From positions 62,001 through 126,000 of the forward strand of contig CBDCPZ010000022.1 of NCBI GenBank assembly GCA_965220465.1: DNA of 64,000 nt, given 5' to 3'. Below the pieces are notes generated by a model. That model made no database searches. It was not told the DNA's origin and was given only the letters and a program-made list of their open reading frames with translations. The translations under genes were made by a program, and so were the position numbers. Positions 25,400-35,913 of this stretch are shown here, piece after piece (the first letter of the stretch is position 1; each line of letters starts with the position of its first letter). Source of the stretch: JAHDHW01 sp965220465 (GTDB taxonomy: Bacteria > Bacteroidota > Bacteroidia > Chitinophagales > Saprospiraceae).

Positions 25400-26806
25400 A
25401 TGTCCAGGCCAAAATCCTTTCCATCCAAAACGATCATAAATGACCTTAAACTCTTCTTTCAGGATCGCTTTGACCTACGTGAAGACGGAGCAACTGAAAA
25501 GGCAATCATAGCTGAAATTAAAGGAGGTGTAGCCTTTCGAGGAGCTAACCTTTGGATTTTGATTTTTGCCATATTGGTCTGTTCAGTGGGTTTGGATATC
25601 AACAGTACAGCTGTCGTGATTGGAGCCATGCTGATCTCGCCTTTGATGGGGCCAATCATGGGCGTTGGTTTGGGCATTGGGATTTATGATCTTGCATTGA
25701 TTGGCGGGGCGCTCAAAAACCTGGCAATTGCGGTTGTTTTGAGCGTTTTAACCTCTGCATTATATTTTTGGATTTCTCCACTCGACGTCGCAAAATCTGA
25801 GCTGCTGGCGAGAACATCACCTACTCTTTGGGATGTTTTTATCGCATTGTTCGGAGGTTTGGCAGGCATTATTGCCAGCTCAAGGAAAGAGAAAAGCAAT
25901 GCCATACCAGGTGTAGCGATTGCTACCGCTCTTATGCCGCCTTTATGTACCGCAGGATTTGGAATAGCTACTGCCCAATGGACTTATTTTATAGGCGCTA
26001 TGTATTTATTTTTTATCAATAGCGTTTTTATTAGTGTTTCTACTTATATGATAGTTTTATTGTTGGGCTATTCTAAAAAGGAATTTGTCGACGCAAAGAG
26101 AGAAAAACAAGTAAAGCGATACATTTTTTTATTTGTTATTGTTACGATTGTACCTAGTATTTATACTGCCTATAATGTAGTTTTAGAAACATTATTTACT
26201 AAAAATGCCAACAATTTTATCCACCATGAACTGGCATTTAAAAATACTCAGGTTATCAGTTCTAAGTTTGTTTTTAATAGCGGAACAAAGCGGATTGAAG
26301 TGACCTTTTTTGGTGAACCTATTGATTCTTTAGAAATAGAAAAGCGAAAGCAAAAACTTGAAAATTATAATTTAACGCAAACCGATTTGGTGGTTCGCCA
26401 AGGCCATCAAAGAGAGAAAGGTATAGATATCGCTACTATCGAACAAATGAATTTGCAATTGAAAACGGGGATTATCGAAGAACTTTACATAAGAAATGAA
26501 GACTTGTTAAAAAGCAAAAATGATCAGATTAAATTGCTTGAAAACGAAATCATCCGTTATCGTTCCCAAGAAATTCCAATTAAAGATTTAACCGTTGAAA
26601 TAAAGGCATTCAAAAAGAATATCAGACAATTATCAGTTGCTTCAACCATTATTTCTGATATTGATAGCCTGACCTATGACACCTTACATCTCGCTTACGT
26701 TCAATTTAAATCAAGACCAAGAAAATCAGATCTGAGCCAAATAGAAGATTGGTTGAAAGCTCGCCTTAAAATAGAAAAGGTAAAGCTGATTTCCCAACCA
26801 GACTAA
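25400..26806 (+). CDS. DUF389-family membrane protein
   Basis: A 468-residue protein from ATG 25400; the reading frame extends to a TTG at 25370 that is not needed. The DUF389 core lies at about residues 40-230: a stretch of about six membrane segments including AVVIGAMLISPLMGPIMGVGLGIG and AIPGVAIATALMPPLCTAGFG. The C-terminal third is soluble and helical (IDIATIEQMNLQLKTGIIEEL, EIIRYRSQEIPIKDLTVEIK), probably with coiled-coil character. The family is widespread in Bacteroidota and archaea and has no firmly known function. It converges on sprA. Confidence 0.88.
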   Translation: MSRPKSFPSKTIINDLKLFFQDRFDLREDGATEKAIIAEIKGGVAFRGANLWILIFAILVCSVGLDINSTAVVIGAMLISPLMGPIMGVGLGIGIYDLALIGGALKNLAIAVVLSVLTSALYFWISPLDVAKSELLARTSPTLWDVFIALFGGLAGIIASSRKEKSNAIPGVAIATALMPPLCTAGFGIATAQWTYFIGAMYLFFINSVFISVSTYMIVLLLGYSKKEFVDAKREKQVKRYIFLFVIVTIVPSIYTAYNVVLETLFTKNANNFIHHELAFKNTQVISSKFVFNSGTKRIEVTFFGEPIDSLEIEKRKQKLENYNLTQTDLVVRQGHQREKGIDIATIEQMNLQLKTGIIEELYIRNEDLLKSKNDQIKLLENEIIRYRSQEIPIKDLTVEIKAFKKNIRQLSVASTIISDIDSLTYDTLHLAYVQFKSRPRKSDLSQIEDWLKARLKIEKVKLISQPD

Positions 26807-26820
26807 AGCCTGGTTTTTTG
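26796..26820 (+). terminator. Terminator after DUF389 gene
   Basis: Short stem AACCAG/CTGGTT followed by six T. It overlaps the stop region of the gene ending at 26806 and precedes the convergent sprA. Confidence 0.5.
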
Positions 26821-26882
26821 GATGCATATCCTTTTCAAAACTTGTTTAAAACCCCTGGACAATTTCTAGTTTTATTTAACCA

Positions 26883-29800
26883 TTAATTCAGGGAGAATGT
26901 AATTTTAATTCCTCCTCTAGAGGTTGTTATTGGAAATGAAGCAGAGGTTTTTGGAGTAGTCCTGCTAAAGTCATAAAATAACCGGAGATTCAATTGTTTC
27001 GTAATATTGTAATCTATTGAAGGAGATATTTGAATTTGCCGTAATCCCCTGGTTGGCTCCGCTACATTTTGATCGAGAAGATGATTAATTGTAATATCAT
27101 CACGCAATGAAAAATCAAATTCAATATTAAGGTCGCTTCCCTCTTCTGCTTTTGCACCTACTGGCTCCTTTTTATTTTTACGCTTGCTTTTCTTTTTCTT
27201 ATTAAATTGTAGAAATCCAATCACAACATTTTTCATTCTATACCCAAACCCCACAACATACTCAGATGTTTTGGTTTCGCTCAATTGATAAGTAATAAAA
27301 CTCATTGAAAGAAGCCTGGATTTTTTGAATTCCAGATCCATAGCCAACCCACTTCGGAGTTCCATTCTTATACCCAGCAATGGTACAAACTGCTCTGTTA
27401 TAACAATTGCAGGTATTTCAAAACGAGATTTGTAGCTGAAATTTAGGTCCTGATTCCGCGTCATTTCAGGACTTTCATAAGATATGTTTGTATTATAAGA
27501 ATTAACAGTCAATGTAGATTGATAGCCATGTGAAATTGAGAATCTAGAGAATATACTTGAAAACCTGGGTAATTTGGCCAGCCCCTCATATTTAACTTCC
27601 CAATTAATCCTGGGTAATTCTTTGAAGAGGACTTGTGTATAGTCATTGGCTACTTTGACGGTGTTTGCATCTTTGTTAGTATAGGCTGCAAGGAATGCCG
27701 GCATTAATACATCCTGTTGTGCCCGGCCATATCCTTGTTTATAGTCTGGTCCGTCAATTTCATGAGGAAGAGGTGATTCACCTATCCTTTGCGAAATAAT
27801 GGGCCGATTATCTTCAAATCTTTGAAATAGTCCGGTGATATCATTATCAAAAATCGTATTCATCGCAAAATATGAAATCGTGAACGACCCAATTTGCCTT
27901 GGAAGATGATGCCGGATTTCAGATTCAACATCTAAAAGAGTATCCTTAAAAGACAATGATCTGTTTTCGGTATATGTTTTCGTTGCATTCAAAATAATCT
28001 CCCAATCAGAATATGGCTCAATGGTTATCCTTGTATCAAATGCCTGGGTATAATTCTGCTGGACCTCCTTGTTAAGGAAGACAGAGCTTGTCATCCAGCC
28101 TTTATTGGCAGCTCGGGTCAACCAGTCATTTTCAAAATCAGTATTTCGGATATCGGGTTGCCATCCTGCTACAAAATCCCATCCTGGAGATCCAAACCCA
28201 GGGGACATTCCCAGTATTTCCGTTTCGGGAAGGTAGCCAGGAATAATAGTAGAAAAATTCTCAGCATAAGAAGCTCGGACTTTTCTAAGCATCAATAAAG
28301 GGCGTATAGCTGCTCTGGCAAATCCTGAAGGATCTCCACCTTTTGCTCTTTTTTCTTTCTTTTTATTACCTTTCCCGCCCGTGTCCGGATCATTGTTACC
28401 ACCTTCTTCTGTTCCGGATTTTCCGGAAGTCGCTGATTTGTCATTTTTATCATTTTTCCTTCTGGAATTTGATCCGCTGTCGTTTGAATTCTTATCATCA
28501 TTTCCAGAATTGAGTTTATTGTTTCCTCTTTGATTATCCCTCGTTTTTCTACGTTTTGAGCTATTGATTTTTTTCAGGTATTTGGATTTATTATAAAGGG
28601 TTTCAAAGTTCAGATCTCCATTAAGCTGCCTCCTCTGCCCGTTTTGTATCACGTTTCCTAAATACAACGTATTCAGAGATGCAGCACTCCAATTGTAATC
28701 CCCATGATACAAAGCTTTTACGCTTACAAAATCGAGGAAAGGAATCAACTTGATTGGCAAAGTCCAGTTAACATTGAAAGCATGATTGTAGTTTTTAGTT
28801 CTTCCAAAATCCTTTATATTGTCCCACAAATATTGTTTGATCTCACTGTCTGGAGTCGGGTCACCTGTTACAGGATCAAATTGTTTCAATTCATCAATAA
28901 CTGCTATGTTAAGCGCATTAAAACTAAATTTTAAAGATTTAGCTAAATCCCATTGAAGGTCATATCTTCTGTCCCAGGTAAATTGTTTGTTGAAATAGAC
29001 ACTATAAAGCGGGGTATCATCAGTGAACCGGAATTTCGTTTTTTGTATCTGCCGGTTTAACAGCGTATAGAAAGAAAATGAGTTAGGAATCGGATTGAAA
29101 TTAAACTCTGTAAAAAACTTTAGATACTTATCGTTTTTAACCACCTTTTTAAGTGGTGTTATATATTTTGGTCTAACGCTAAAGTTGTAATCTAAAGATC
29201 CATTATATTTCTTGATCTCATCGAGTTCTATAATAGGGTCATGATGGGTGATTTTTGTATATGCAAAGGTTGTACTGAAGTTTTCAATATCCCATGGCAT
29301 TGGTGTTTTTCCTGCTTTTTTTCCGGTTCTTTCTTTTCTAACGTTTGTAAAATTGTAGCCTTTAATCTGCGTATAATCAATGGCTTGTTCACGAATAGAA
29401 TCTCGTTCTGCTTTATTATTTTCCTCTTTTAGTTTCTCTTTCAAAGGGATGTCCAAGTCGTATGGATCAAATTCGGGAAGCCTTACTGTTTGTGAATATT
29501 GTGCATAAAAAGGGATTTTTATACCTGTGCTTTCCGGAAGAAAATTACCTAATTCAAGATTAGTCGCCAAATCAAATTGTATAACTTCTTCTCGCGATCG
29601 TTCGTGAACTCCGTCCTCCAGGCTACCAAAACCTATTGAACTGTAGTTTCCGGCAATTGTAGCTGCTCCAAAATCCGCTAGTGTTGCATCTATTTTTCCA
29701 ATTGCTGCAAAGCCACCACGCTCGTCCAGTCCGCTTAACCGGAGTTCGTTCATCCAAATTTCGAAACATTGCCTTTCATCACTCCTGTTAGCAATACCCA

Positions 29801-32800
29801 TCATGACGCCTTTTACATAGCCAAGTGAAGGGTTTCCTTTTATCCGCATTTTGCCTACTCTTTCAATATTGTCAAAATATACAATGTCTTCTATTTCAAA
29901 AGGTTTGTTCAATGCAGCTCCATTTCCTAAATTTTCATTTCTCAGTTTTTTTAAATCCACCAGTTTTCTAATAGAAATATCGAAATTGTTCAGCACTGGC
30001 CAAACCTCATATTTGTATGCGGGATCAAGGTAACCAAGCGTATTATCCCTTGACATCACTAAAGGAATTTCGTATTCATAATAGTTTTCTTGAAAATCGC
30101 TACCAATCCTCAAAAAAATGGAGAGATCTCCATCATCTATTGCATCAAGGTCATTAAATTCATTTACAGCTTCGGCGTGAACAAACATTCTTATCTGCTC
30201 ATAAACCCTTAGATCCAACTGTCTGTTATTATAAACTGCACGACCTGAACCGGATGGGAGATTACAGATATTCACCGCCAGAGATTGTTCGTTTTGGAGA
30301 ATGTCGGGGTAAGTTGCATTTGTGGATTGCTCTCTTTGGATATCCGGTGGTAAGGTATATGAGAAAGGGATTTTTTCGCTATTTTCTTCAATGTTTACGG
30401 TATTTACATCAAATACAATGGGTTCTTCATTATCCAATTCTTCTGTATCAATTTCCAGATTAGGATCTTGATAAATCAGCAAACTTCTTTCAAACCTTCT
30501 CCATTGATTTCTGGTCAACTCAAGTCGGGCAAATCGTAATGTAACCTGATTCTCAAATTCTTTCAAGTACATTCTCATAAAACGAATTGATCGAAAATCC
30601 TGAATACTTCCAATTTTTGAATCATAAGAATCAATAGGAATTTTAAAATTGTACCAGACCCTATTACTAGTTGTAGATGTAACAACACTGGTCACATAAG
30701 GATTATTTTCATAGTCCAGGCGGTTGTCCAAATTTTCGTCTTTGAGTTCTATTTTATATTGAAAATAAGATTCTGATTCGCTTAGCGTATTATCCTGGTT
30801 AAGGTCTTCTGAATCTGGAAGATTTGTTGCTGATGAACGCTGATTACCAGTCGCGTTGGGTGTATTTCCCTGCGGATTGTTAAACTTACTGTATTTTTCT
30901 AAAATAGTGGCACTATCAGGATAATCCAAAAAGTATTTATAATTGTCCCTGGAAGGGTCCGCTAGTATGGTATCTTTCGCAGCCTGGCTCAAAATACCAT
31001 TATTGAAAGCGTCTAAAATTTCATCAATATAAATATTATAATGTGCTAATTCCATTGAATCATTCAAGCCATCTAACCCTACATCCTGCAATTCTCTGAG
31101 TCCGGTACCATTTGTAAAAGCATTCGTTATTGCCGGAGCTCTGGGGATGCGGCCCCATTTTGATTCATCAACTTGAGTATTGTTGTCTGTTGGCAAGCCA
31201 TTTTCAAAAAACTTTCTTGAATCTCTCAAAATATCTTCAGAAACACTCCCCAGATTGATGTACATATCACCATTATTACCTGCATCGTCTAAAAATGGAT
31301 CTAATAACCAAAAATCGATGTACACAATATTTGCTGCTTGAAAGTCATTGGTTGTTAAATCTCTCATGATTCCCCCCCAGCGGGTATCGGGCTGAAGAAG
31401 TTTGCCGCTATTACTTAGTCCTGCTGAATATTCGGTACCTCCCGGCACATCAAAATTATAAGGGCCCCTTTCTTCGGGATAATAGGTCATATCAAAAGTC
31501 TGAATGAGGTTGCTTTGCCCTGGCGGTGTCTGTAAATTGGGGAACACTTCCACTAATGGAATTGGTGCCGTATAATTATTAAGCCCATTTCCACCTTGAA
31601 CCGCCTGATCAATTCTATACCAGTTCAACCTTGCCCGGTTGGTTCCATATCGCAGATCATTAATCAAATTTGATTCGGGAAAAAGAGGATTATTGTCAAA
31701 TTCATCATTTTGAGGTACACTGGCCAGTGCCCATTTAGTGGAGGGTATCCTGAGGTCAAAACTGCTGGCACTTCCCTCAAAATCATCAATGTAAACCACC
31801 CCGCTTTTGTCTATTTTGCCTTTTTCATTCAAACCCTGATTAATTGCTTTTGAATGACCGGGATCCAAATAAGCTGCCTCAGCACTAATAGTTATATTTG
31901 AAGGTGCTTTGGTGCTAAGCCCCGGTAACGCGTTAACTGCTTTTGTAAGCCAGAGTGCTTCATTGCTATAATTGACATCGAATCCGTAGATTCTATTATT
32001 GACTGGATCATCTCCAATGTTCACTTTCTGTGTAAATGGTCTTTCATATAAATTCAAAAACGTAGCCCCGACATTAAAATTCTTATTGATTTCGTAATCA
32101 GCACGAGCCCCAAGCAACGCTTTTGTTTGAAAGCCAAAAAGCGTATTATCTTCAAAAGAAATATTAATCGGCAAGCCTGAATTTAGATAGGCATCATTCA
32201 AAACCCGTAACCGCCCTGTACTATAATCTACTTCATAATCTTTACCTTCTTGAAGTGTTTGCCCCCCTGCGGTTACAATTACCGAACCCTCAGGAAGATT
32301 GAAAGAACCTAAAGAAAATTCTGATGATACACTTGATTTGTAATTTCCCTTGATAATATATCGATTCAACTCTTGATACTCCCGGGCTCTTGTAATAGTA
32401 GAGTCATATAAAACGAAATAATTATACTTATCCTGTAAAGTAGGATTTGATATATTGTCTGTGATTGCAGTGCTAAACGGCTCAAGCACAGGAAACATTA
32501 TTCGTCCGTTACGAGGATTAATCGTAATTCCGGGAACAAAGTCAAATACGCCGTCCGGGCAGGGGTCTCCCTGAACATTGAGATTGTCTAAATTGAAAAC
32601 GGTTAACAATGGTTTACCTGCAATTTCAGAATCCGGTAAAAACCGTTTTAGTCCTTTTCCGGGATCATCATAAAAAATATCTAGCCTGAAATCTTCCTGA
32701 TTGACCTGAAAAGCTCCAATCGAGTAAACGTTTTTCATCATCAGATCCCAGTCCGGTAAATCTATTCGTTGAGTCGTGCTTTTCAACATTCTTACAAACA

Positions 32801-34349
32801 TTACTCCCAGAGAATCCGGAGAATAAGTATCATTAGCAAATTCCCCTACTTTATAGGTTTTTCCATTATAATCATACTCATAAGCAACCCCTAAAACCTG
32901 GTCTGGCTGTACATTTACATTTAATGAAATAAAGCCAAGGTCTTCGTTGACGATAAACTCATTTGAAGATAATTGACGAGCCCTTACTTTTTCAAAATCC
33001 TTAGATTGCTGAAGGCCCATTACGTTTTGTAAAACGGAAACCGATTTATCGATATCCCTAACCTGGCTGTTATTCAAAATAGCCACATAAAGATTGTTGG
33101 CGTCGATTATATCTTGAGGCAGATCAAAATCTCTTGTTGGAAAACCTGGCAATCCTCGCTCGCCATAAATATCTGGATACATTGGAGATGGTGGCAACTG
33201 AAACAAGGGGTTATTGTTGGTAATCTTAGCAGATTCTCCAATATCCGACAATGCAACAATATCTCTTACATTATCAGGGTCATTGCGATCATTTGTAATC
33301 CAAACTTCAATTCGTTTGATTTTAAAAAGATTATCAACCTGAGGTAAATTCTTTAATGATTCTTCAAAAACACCCCGGTTGTAATGGCTAAGAAAAAAGT
33401 GGCGGTTTTCATCATATTCATCGGCACGAACCTCAAATTGCTGAACCTGGGCACCTCCTTCTATTTCAATATTTTGTCGCCGGGATTTTTGTTGTGAAGC
33501 AATCATTGTAAGATAAAGCTTACCAAATTGTAATTCTGCCTTTATACCAAAAAGGCTCTGACTACCCTGAATCAATGATCCTTTTAAGGGAAGGCTTACA
33601 TTACCTGCCTCAATTTTTTTGATTATATCGTCATCTGAGAAAGCTTCACTATCGTATTGAATTTTCATTTGATTGTCAAAATCAAATGTTGCCTGGGTAT
33701 TATAATTCATGGAAAGATTCAATTTTTCCCCAATCTTTCCAGTAACATTCATTTGAATATCCATATCAAAATCAAATCCACCTTGCCTCTGCTGTCGAAG
33801 GGTAAGGGTAGGATTTTCAACTTTTTGGTAATCTACACCAAAGGTAAGCCCTATTTCCCCCTGTGGCCGAATGTCTACAGTAGAACCTCCAAATAAACGA
33901 TCAATCAAGCTATTCTTAATATCAAACTTAGCAATCGGATCTATCAATCCGCTTTCACTGCCGCTCGCATCGTTGAACCCCCCTAATTGTTCAAAATACT
34001 GGCTTTCTTGCTGTTCTGCACTCCACTCCAAATATTCTCCAAAAGTCATGTAGGTAGGATTCCGGTAATAGTCATCACCGATTTTTTCTGTAATAATATA
34101 ATACCCTGTTTCAGGGTCATATTCTACATTTTGTTCAATACTACTGGGATCATTTAAATCGAATGGATTGTAATTTTGGTCATTGATATAATCACCATAA
34201 CGCTCTTGTAAAGGGATGGTATCTTGCGAAATGACATACTTGTCTGCATACGGATCTTCTAAATTAGAACCACTATCAAAAGTGGCAAAAGAGTATGTTG
34301 CAATTCCTAGTATAAACAGAATACTGAGTAGAAAGTGTCCTATATTCAT
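26883..34349 (-). CDS. sprA: SprA, outer-membrane translocon of the type IX secretion system
   Basis: A 2488-residue exported protein, the size expected of SprA (about 2400 residues in Flavobacterium). SprA forms the very large beta-barrel through which folded T9SS cargo leaves the periplasm, and it works with PorV and plug proteins. The N-terminus carries a signal (MNIGHFLLSILFILGIATYSFA). The long body is beta-strand-rich, with typical SprA segments such as GYFVPPGS-like loops, PSTKWALASVPQNDEF, MMGIANRSDERQCFEIWMNELRLSG and SVSSEFSLGSFNLPEGSVIV. It ends in a barrel with aromatic closure (RGGIKITFSLN). Residues about 1925-2006 form a highly charged Lys/Asn/Asp/Gly-rich insert. The gene is convergent with DUF389 and has several hundred bases of AT-rich DNA upstream. 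Confidence 0.95.
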   Translation of the reverse strand: MNIGHFLLSILFILGIATYSFATFDSGSNLEDPYADKYVISQDTIPLQERYGDYINDQNYNPFDLNDPSSIEQNVEYDPETGYYIITEKIGDDYYRNPTYMTFGEYLEWSAEQQESQYFEQLGGFNDASGSESGLIDPIAKFDIKNSLIDRLFGGSTVDIRPQGEIGLTFGVDYQKVENPTLTLRQQRQGGFDFDMDIQMNVTGKIGEKLNLSMNYNTQATFDFDNQMKIQYDSEAFSDDDIIKKIEAGNVSLPLKGSLIQGSQSLFGIKAELQFGKLYLTMIASQQKSRRQNIEIEGGAQVQQFEVRADEYDENRHFFLSHYNRGVFEESLKNLPQVDNLFKIKRIEVWITNDRNDPDNVRDIVALSDIGESAKITNNNPLFQLPPSPMYPDIYGERGLPGFPTRDFDLPQDIIDANNLYVAILNNSQVRDIDKSVSVLQNVMGLQQSKDFEKVRARQLSSNEFIVNEDLGFISLNVNVQPDQVLGVAYEYDYNGKTYKVGEFANDTYSPDSLGVMFVRMLKSTTQRIDLPDWDLMMKNVYSIGAFQVNQEDFRLDIFYDDPGKGLKRFLPDSEIAGKPLLTVFNLDNLNVQGDPCPDGVFDFVPGITINPRNGRIMFPVLEPFSTAITDNISNPTLQDKYNYFVLYDSTITRAREYQELNRYIIKGNYKSSVSSEFSLGSFNLPEGSVIVTAGGQTLQEGKDYEVDYSTGRLRVLNDAYLNSGLPINISFEDNTLFGFQTKALLGARADYEINKNFNVGATFLNLYERPFTQKVNIGDDPVNNRIYGFDVNYSNEALWLTKAVNALPGLSTKAPSNITISAEAAYLDPGHSKAINQGLNEKGKIDKSGVVYIDDFEGSASSFDLRIPSTKWALASVPQNDEFDNNPLFPESNLINDLRYGTNRARLNWYRIDQAVQGGNGLNNYTAPIPLVEVFPNLQTPPGQSNLIQTFDMTYYPEERGPYNFDVPGGTEYSAGLSNSGKLLQPDTRWGGIMRDLTTNDFQAANIVYIDFWLLDPFLDDAGNNGDMYINLGSVSEDILRDSRKFFENGLPTDNNTQVDESKWGRIPRAPAITNAFTNGTGLRELQDVGLDGLNDSMELAHYNIYIDEILDAFNNGILSQAAKDTILADPSRDNYKYFLDYPDSATILEKYSKFNNPQGNTPNATGNQRSSATNLPDSEDLNQDNTLSESESYFQYKIELKDENLDNRLDYENNPYVTSVVTSTTSNRVWYNFKIPIDSYDSKIGSIQDFRSIRFMRMYLKEFENQVTLRFARLELTRNQWRRFERSLLIYQDPNLEIDTEELDNEEPIVFDVNTVNIEENSEKIPFSYTLPPDIQREQSTNATYPDILQNEQSLAVNICNLPSGSGRAVYNNRQLDLRVYEQIRMFVHAEAVNEFNDLDAIDDGDLSIFLRIGSDFQENYYEYEIPLVMSRDNTLGYLDPAYKYEVWPVLNNFDISIRKLVDLKKLRNENLGNGAALNKPFEIEDIVYFDNIERVGKMRIKGNPSLGYVKGVMMGIANRSDERQCFEIWMNELRLSGLDERGGFAAIGKIDATLADFGAATIAGNYSSIGFGSLEDGVHERSREEVIQFDLATNLELGNFLPESTGIKIPFYAQYSQTVRLPEFDPYDLDIPLKEKLKEENNKAERDSIREQAIDYTQIKGYNFTNVRKERTGKKAGKTPMPWDIENFSTTFAYTKITHHDPIIELDEIKKYNGSLDYNFSVRPKYITPLKKVVKNDKYLKFFTEFNFNPIPNSFSFYTLLNRQIQKTKFRFTDDTPLYSVYFNKQFTWDRRYDLQWDLAKSLKFSFNALNIAVIDELKQFDPVTGDPTPDSEIKQYLWDNIKDFGRTKNYNHAFNVNWTLPIKLIPFLDFVSVKALYHGDYNWSAASLNTLYLGNVIQNGQRRQLNGDLNFETLYNKSKYLKKINSSKRRKTRDNQRGNNKLNSGNDDKNSNDSGSNSRRKNDKNDKSATSGKSGTEEGGNNDPDTGGKGNKKKEKRAKGGDPSGFARAAIRPLLMLRKVRASYAENFSTIIPGYLPETEILGMSPGFGSPGWDFVAGWQPDIRNTDFENDWLTRAANKGWMTSSVFLNKEVQQNYTQAFDTRITIEPYSDWEIILNATKTYTENRSLSFKDTLLDVESEIRHHLPRQIGSFTISYFAMNTIFDNDITGLFQRFEDNRPIISQRIGESPLPHEIDGPDYKQGYGRAQQDVLMPAFLAAYTNKDANTVKVANDYTQVLFKELPRINWEVKYEGLAKLPRFSSIFSRFSISHGYQSTLTVNSYNTNISYESPEMTRNQDLNFSYKSRFEIPAIVITEQFVPLLGIRMELRSGLAMDLEFKKSRLLSMSFITYQLSETKTSEYVVGFGYRMKNVVIGFLQFNKKKKSKRKNKKEPVGAKAEEGSDLNIEFDFSLRDDITINHLLDQNVAEPTRGLRQIQISPSIDYNITKQLNLRLFYDFSRTTPKTSASFPITTSRGGIKITFSLN

Positions 34350-34732
34350 AATTTTACATGGGAAAAATGAATATCCTCAATCAATTCTCGTCTCGTCTTA
34401 TTTGGTCAGTGTAAAACTTAATTGAAGACTTTTCTTTTATTTTTTAATTATGTTTCAAATCCTTTACCTAAAACTAAATTTATGTGTATTATAAAAAATT
34501 GATTATCAATATTTTACAAATACATCACTTAATTTTCATTATAAGCTACATGAATAACGCTAAAAGTTATCCGCGTTTATTTAAGTTAAAAATTTTAACA
34601 ATTTCAATTTTTTATAATATGTAGATAGTGCTAATCTCTCATAAAAAAAGAAAAAGCCCCCCGTATTTACGGAAAAGCTGTTAATATGTTCGACAAATAC
34701 TTTTATAAACTTTTTGGGCAAACCCATATTGC
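34350..34732. other. Intergenic region between sprA and ruvA
   Basis: AT-rich, with no gene recognised. It should hold the sprA promoter near 34350-34450, and it contains the ruvA terminator at 34655-34679. Confidence 0.5.
34655..34679 (-). terminator. Probable ruvA terminator
   Basis: On the minus strand AGCTTTTCCGTAAATACGG... closes into CCGTA/TACGG with GGGGGCT, followed by TTTTTCTTTTTTT. The stem is imperfect but GC-rich, 55-80 bases beyond the ruvA stop. Confidence 0.6.
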
Positions 34733-35323
34733 TTAAGAAAGTTGCTTAAGCGACAATTTTATCAATCCTTCAACACTTTCAACATTCGTTTGTCCACTAA
34801 GAATTTTGTTTAAAGCTTTCTGAACATGGATTTTTGAAAATCCTAGAGCTACCAAGGCTGATAACGCCTCATCTCTTATTGTATTGTCTTGAACGCTCAA
34901 GGCAATTGGACTGTCTCCTGAATCTTTCAATATTTTGTCCTTTAAGTCAAGTATTATGCGTTTTGCCGTTTTTGGTCCAATGCCTTTAACTTTATTGAAT
35001 GCTAAAACATTCTCGCTGATTATCGCAGCACGAGCTTCTTGCGCTGTCATTGAAGACAACAAAATTCGAGCAGTATTAGGCCCGATGCCAGATACAGACA
35101 ATAATAAAATGAAGAGGCTTCTTTCCGCTTCTTCCACAAACCCGTATAGTGTATGGCTGTCTTCTTTGACGTGCAAATGAGTAAGAATCTTTACAGTCTC
35201 CAACTTTTCAATTTGTGCATAAGTGTTCAGGCTAATATTAATTTGATAGCCGATTCCTCCTGCTTCAACTACAACATATGTCGGAGATTTGAGAGTGATT
35301 GCGCCCTTAATGTATGAAATCAT
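34733..35323 (-). CDS. ruvA: Holliday junction branch migration protein RuvA
   Basis: A 196-residue DNA-repair protein that binds Holliday junctions as a tetramer and loads the RuvB motor. The order is complete: an N-terminal OB-fold (MISYIKGAITLKSPTYVVVEAGGIGYQINI), two helix-hairpin-helix motifs (LLSVSGIGPNTARILL and FNKVKGIGPKTAKRIILDL), and a C-terminal RuvB-binding domain (DEALSALVALGFSKIHVQKAL). Length matches the family (about 195-205). ruvB and ruvC are not adjacent; ruvC lies 18 kb away in this window. Upstream on the minus strand is TACCTTCG, close to the TAnnTTTG box. Confidence 0.97.
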   Translation of the reverse strand: MISYIKGAITLKSPTYVVVEAGGIGYQINISLNTYAQIEKLETVKILTHLHVKEDSHTLYGFVEEAERSLFILLLSVSGIGPNTARILLSSMTAQEARAAIISENVLAFNKVKGIGPKTAKRIILDLKDKILKDSGDSPIALSVQDNTIRDEALSALVALGFSKIHVQKALNKILSGQTNVESVEGLIKLSLKQLS

Positions 35324-35427
35324 ATATTCAGTCTAAAATGCGCAGCGAAGGTACAAAATTTTCTTAATTAGAATGGCTTGAGAAAATAATTCTCAACTTG
35401 GATTTTACACAAAACCAGCGTTTATGT

Positions 35428-35913
35428 TTAAGGGTTAGGATGGTCGTGGCAACTACAATTATGCGCCCATTCGACACTGCCATCAGTAAAATACTCACGT
35501 TTCCAAATGGGTGCTTCATGTTTTACACGATCAATAATGTAACGATTGGCAGCATAAGCTTCAGAGCGATGCGAGGAGCAGGTAACTACGACAATTGCTG
35601 TTTCGCATACCGCAACTCTTCCGGTTCGATGAACGCAAACAGCATGATGTAAATCAAATTTGGTTTTTGCCAATTCAACGATTTCATCAATCATTTTGTC
35701 GGCCATAGCTTCATATGCTTCATAGTCTAAAAAGCTAACTTCACGGCCAGCGCTGTGATTCCGAACTTCGCCGCTAAAAAGCACAACAGCACCAGCTTTG
35801 GGATGATGAGCTTTTGAAATAATATCAACAAGATCAATCGCTTCAGCGCTGATATTTTTATAGGTTTTATTACCCGCCGCTTGAGGGTGGGATGATAAAG
35901 ATTTTTTCACCAT
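35428..35913 (-). CDS. moaE: Molybdopterin synthase catalytic subunit
   Basis: The 161-residue large subunit of molybdopterin synthase, which transfers sulfur from the MoaD thiocarboxylate to cyclic pyranopterin phosphate. Hallmarks: GAVVLFSGEVRNHSAGREV, LDYEAYEAMADKMIDEIV, HRTGRVAVCETAIVVV, CSSHRSEAYAANRYIIDRVKHEAPIWKREYF; the Lys pair in IWKREYF is the expected catalytic region. The ATG at 35913 lies inside moaD, overlapping it by 44 bases; no nearer start codon is available before the conserved core, so translation is probably coupled to moaD. The C-terminus has an extra His/Cys-containing tail (HNCSCHDH). Confidence 0.93.
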   Translation of the reverse strand: MVKKSLSSHPQAAGNKTYKNISAEAIDLVDIISKAHHPKAGAVVLFSGEVRNHSAGREVSFLDYEAYEAMADKMIDEIVELAKTKFDLHHAVCVHRTGRVAVCETAIVVVTCSSHRSEAYAANRYIIDRVKHEAPIWKREYFTDGSVEWAHNCSCHDHPNP

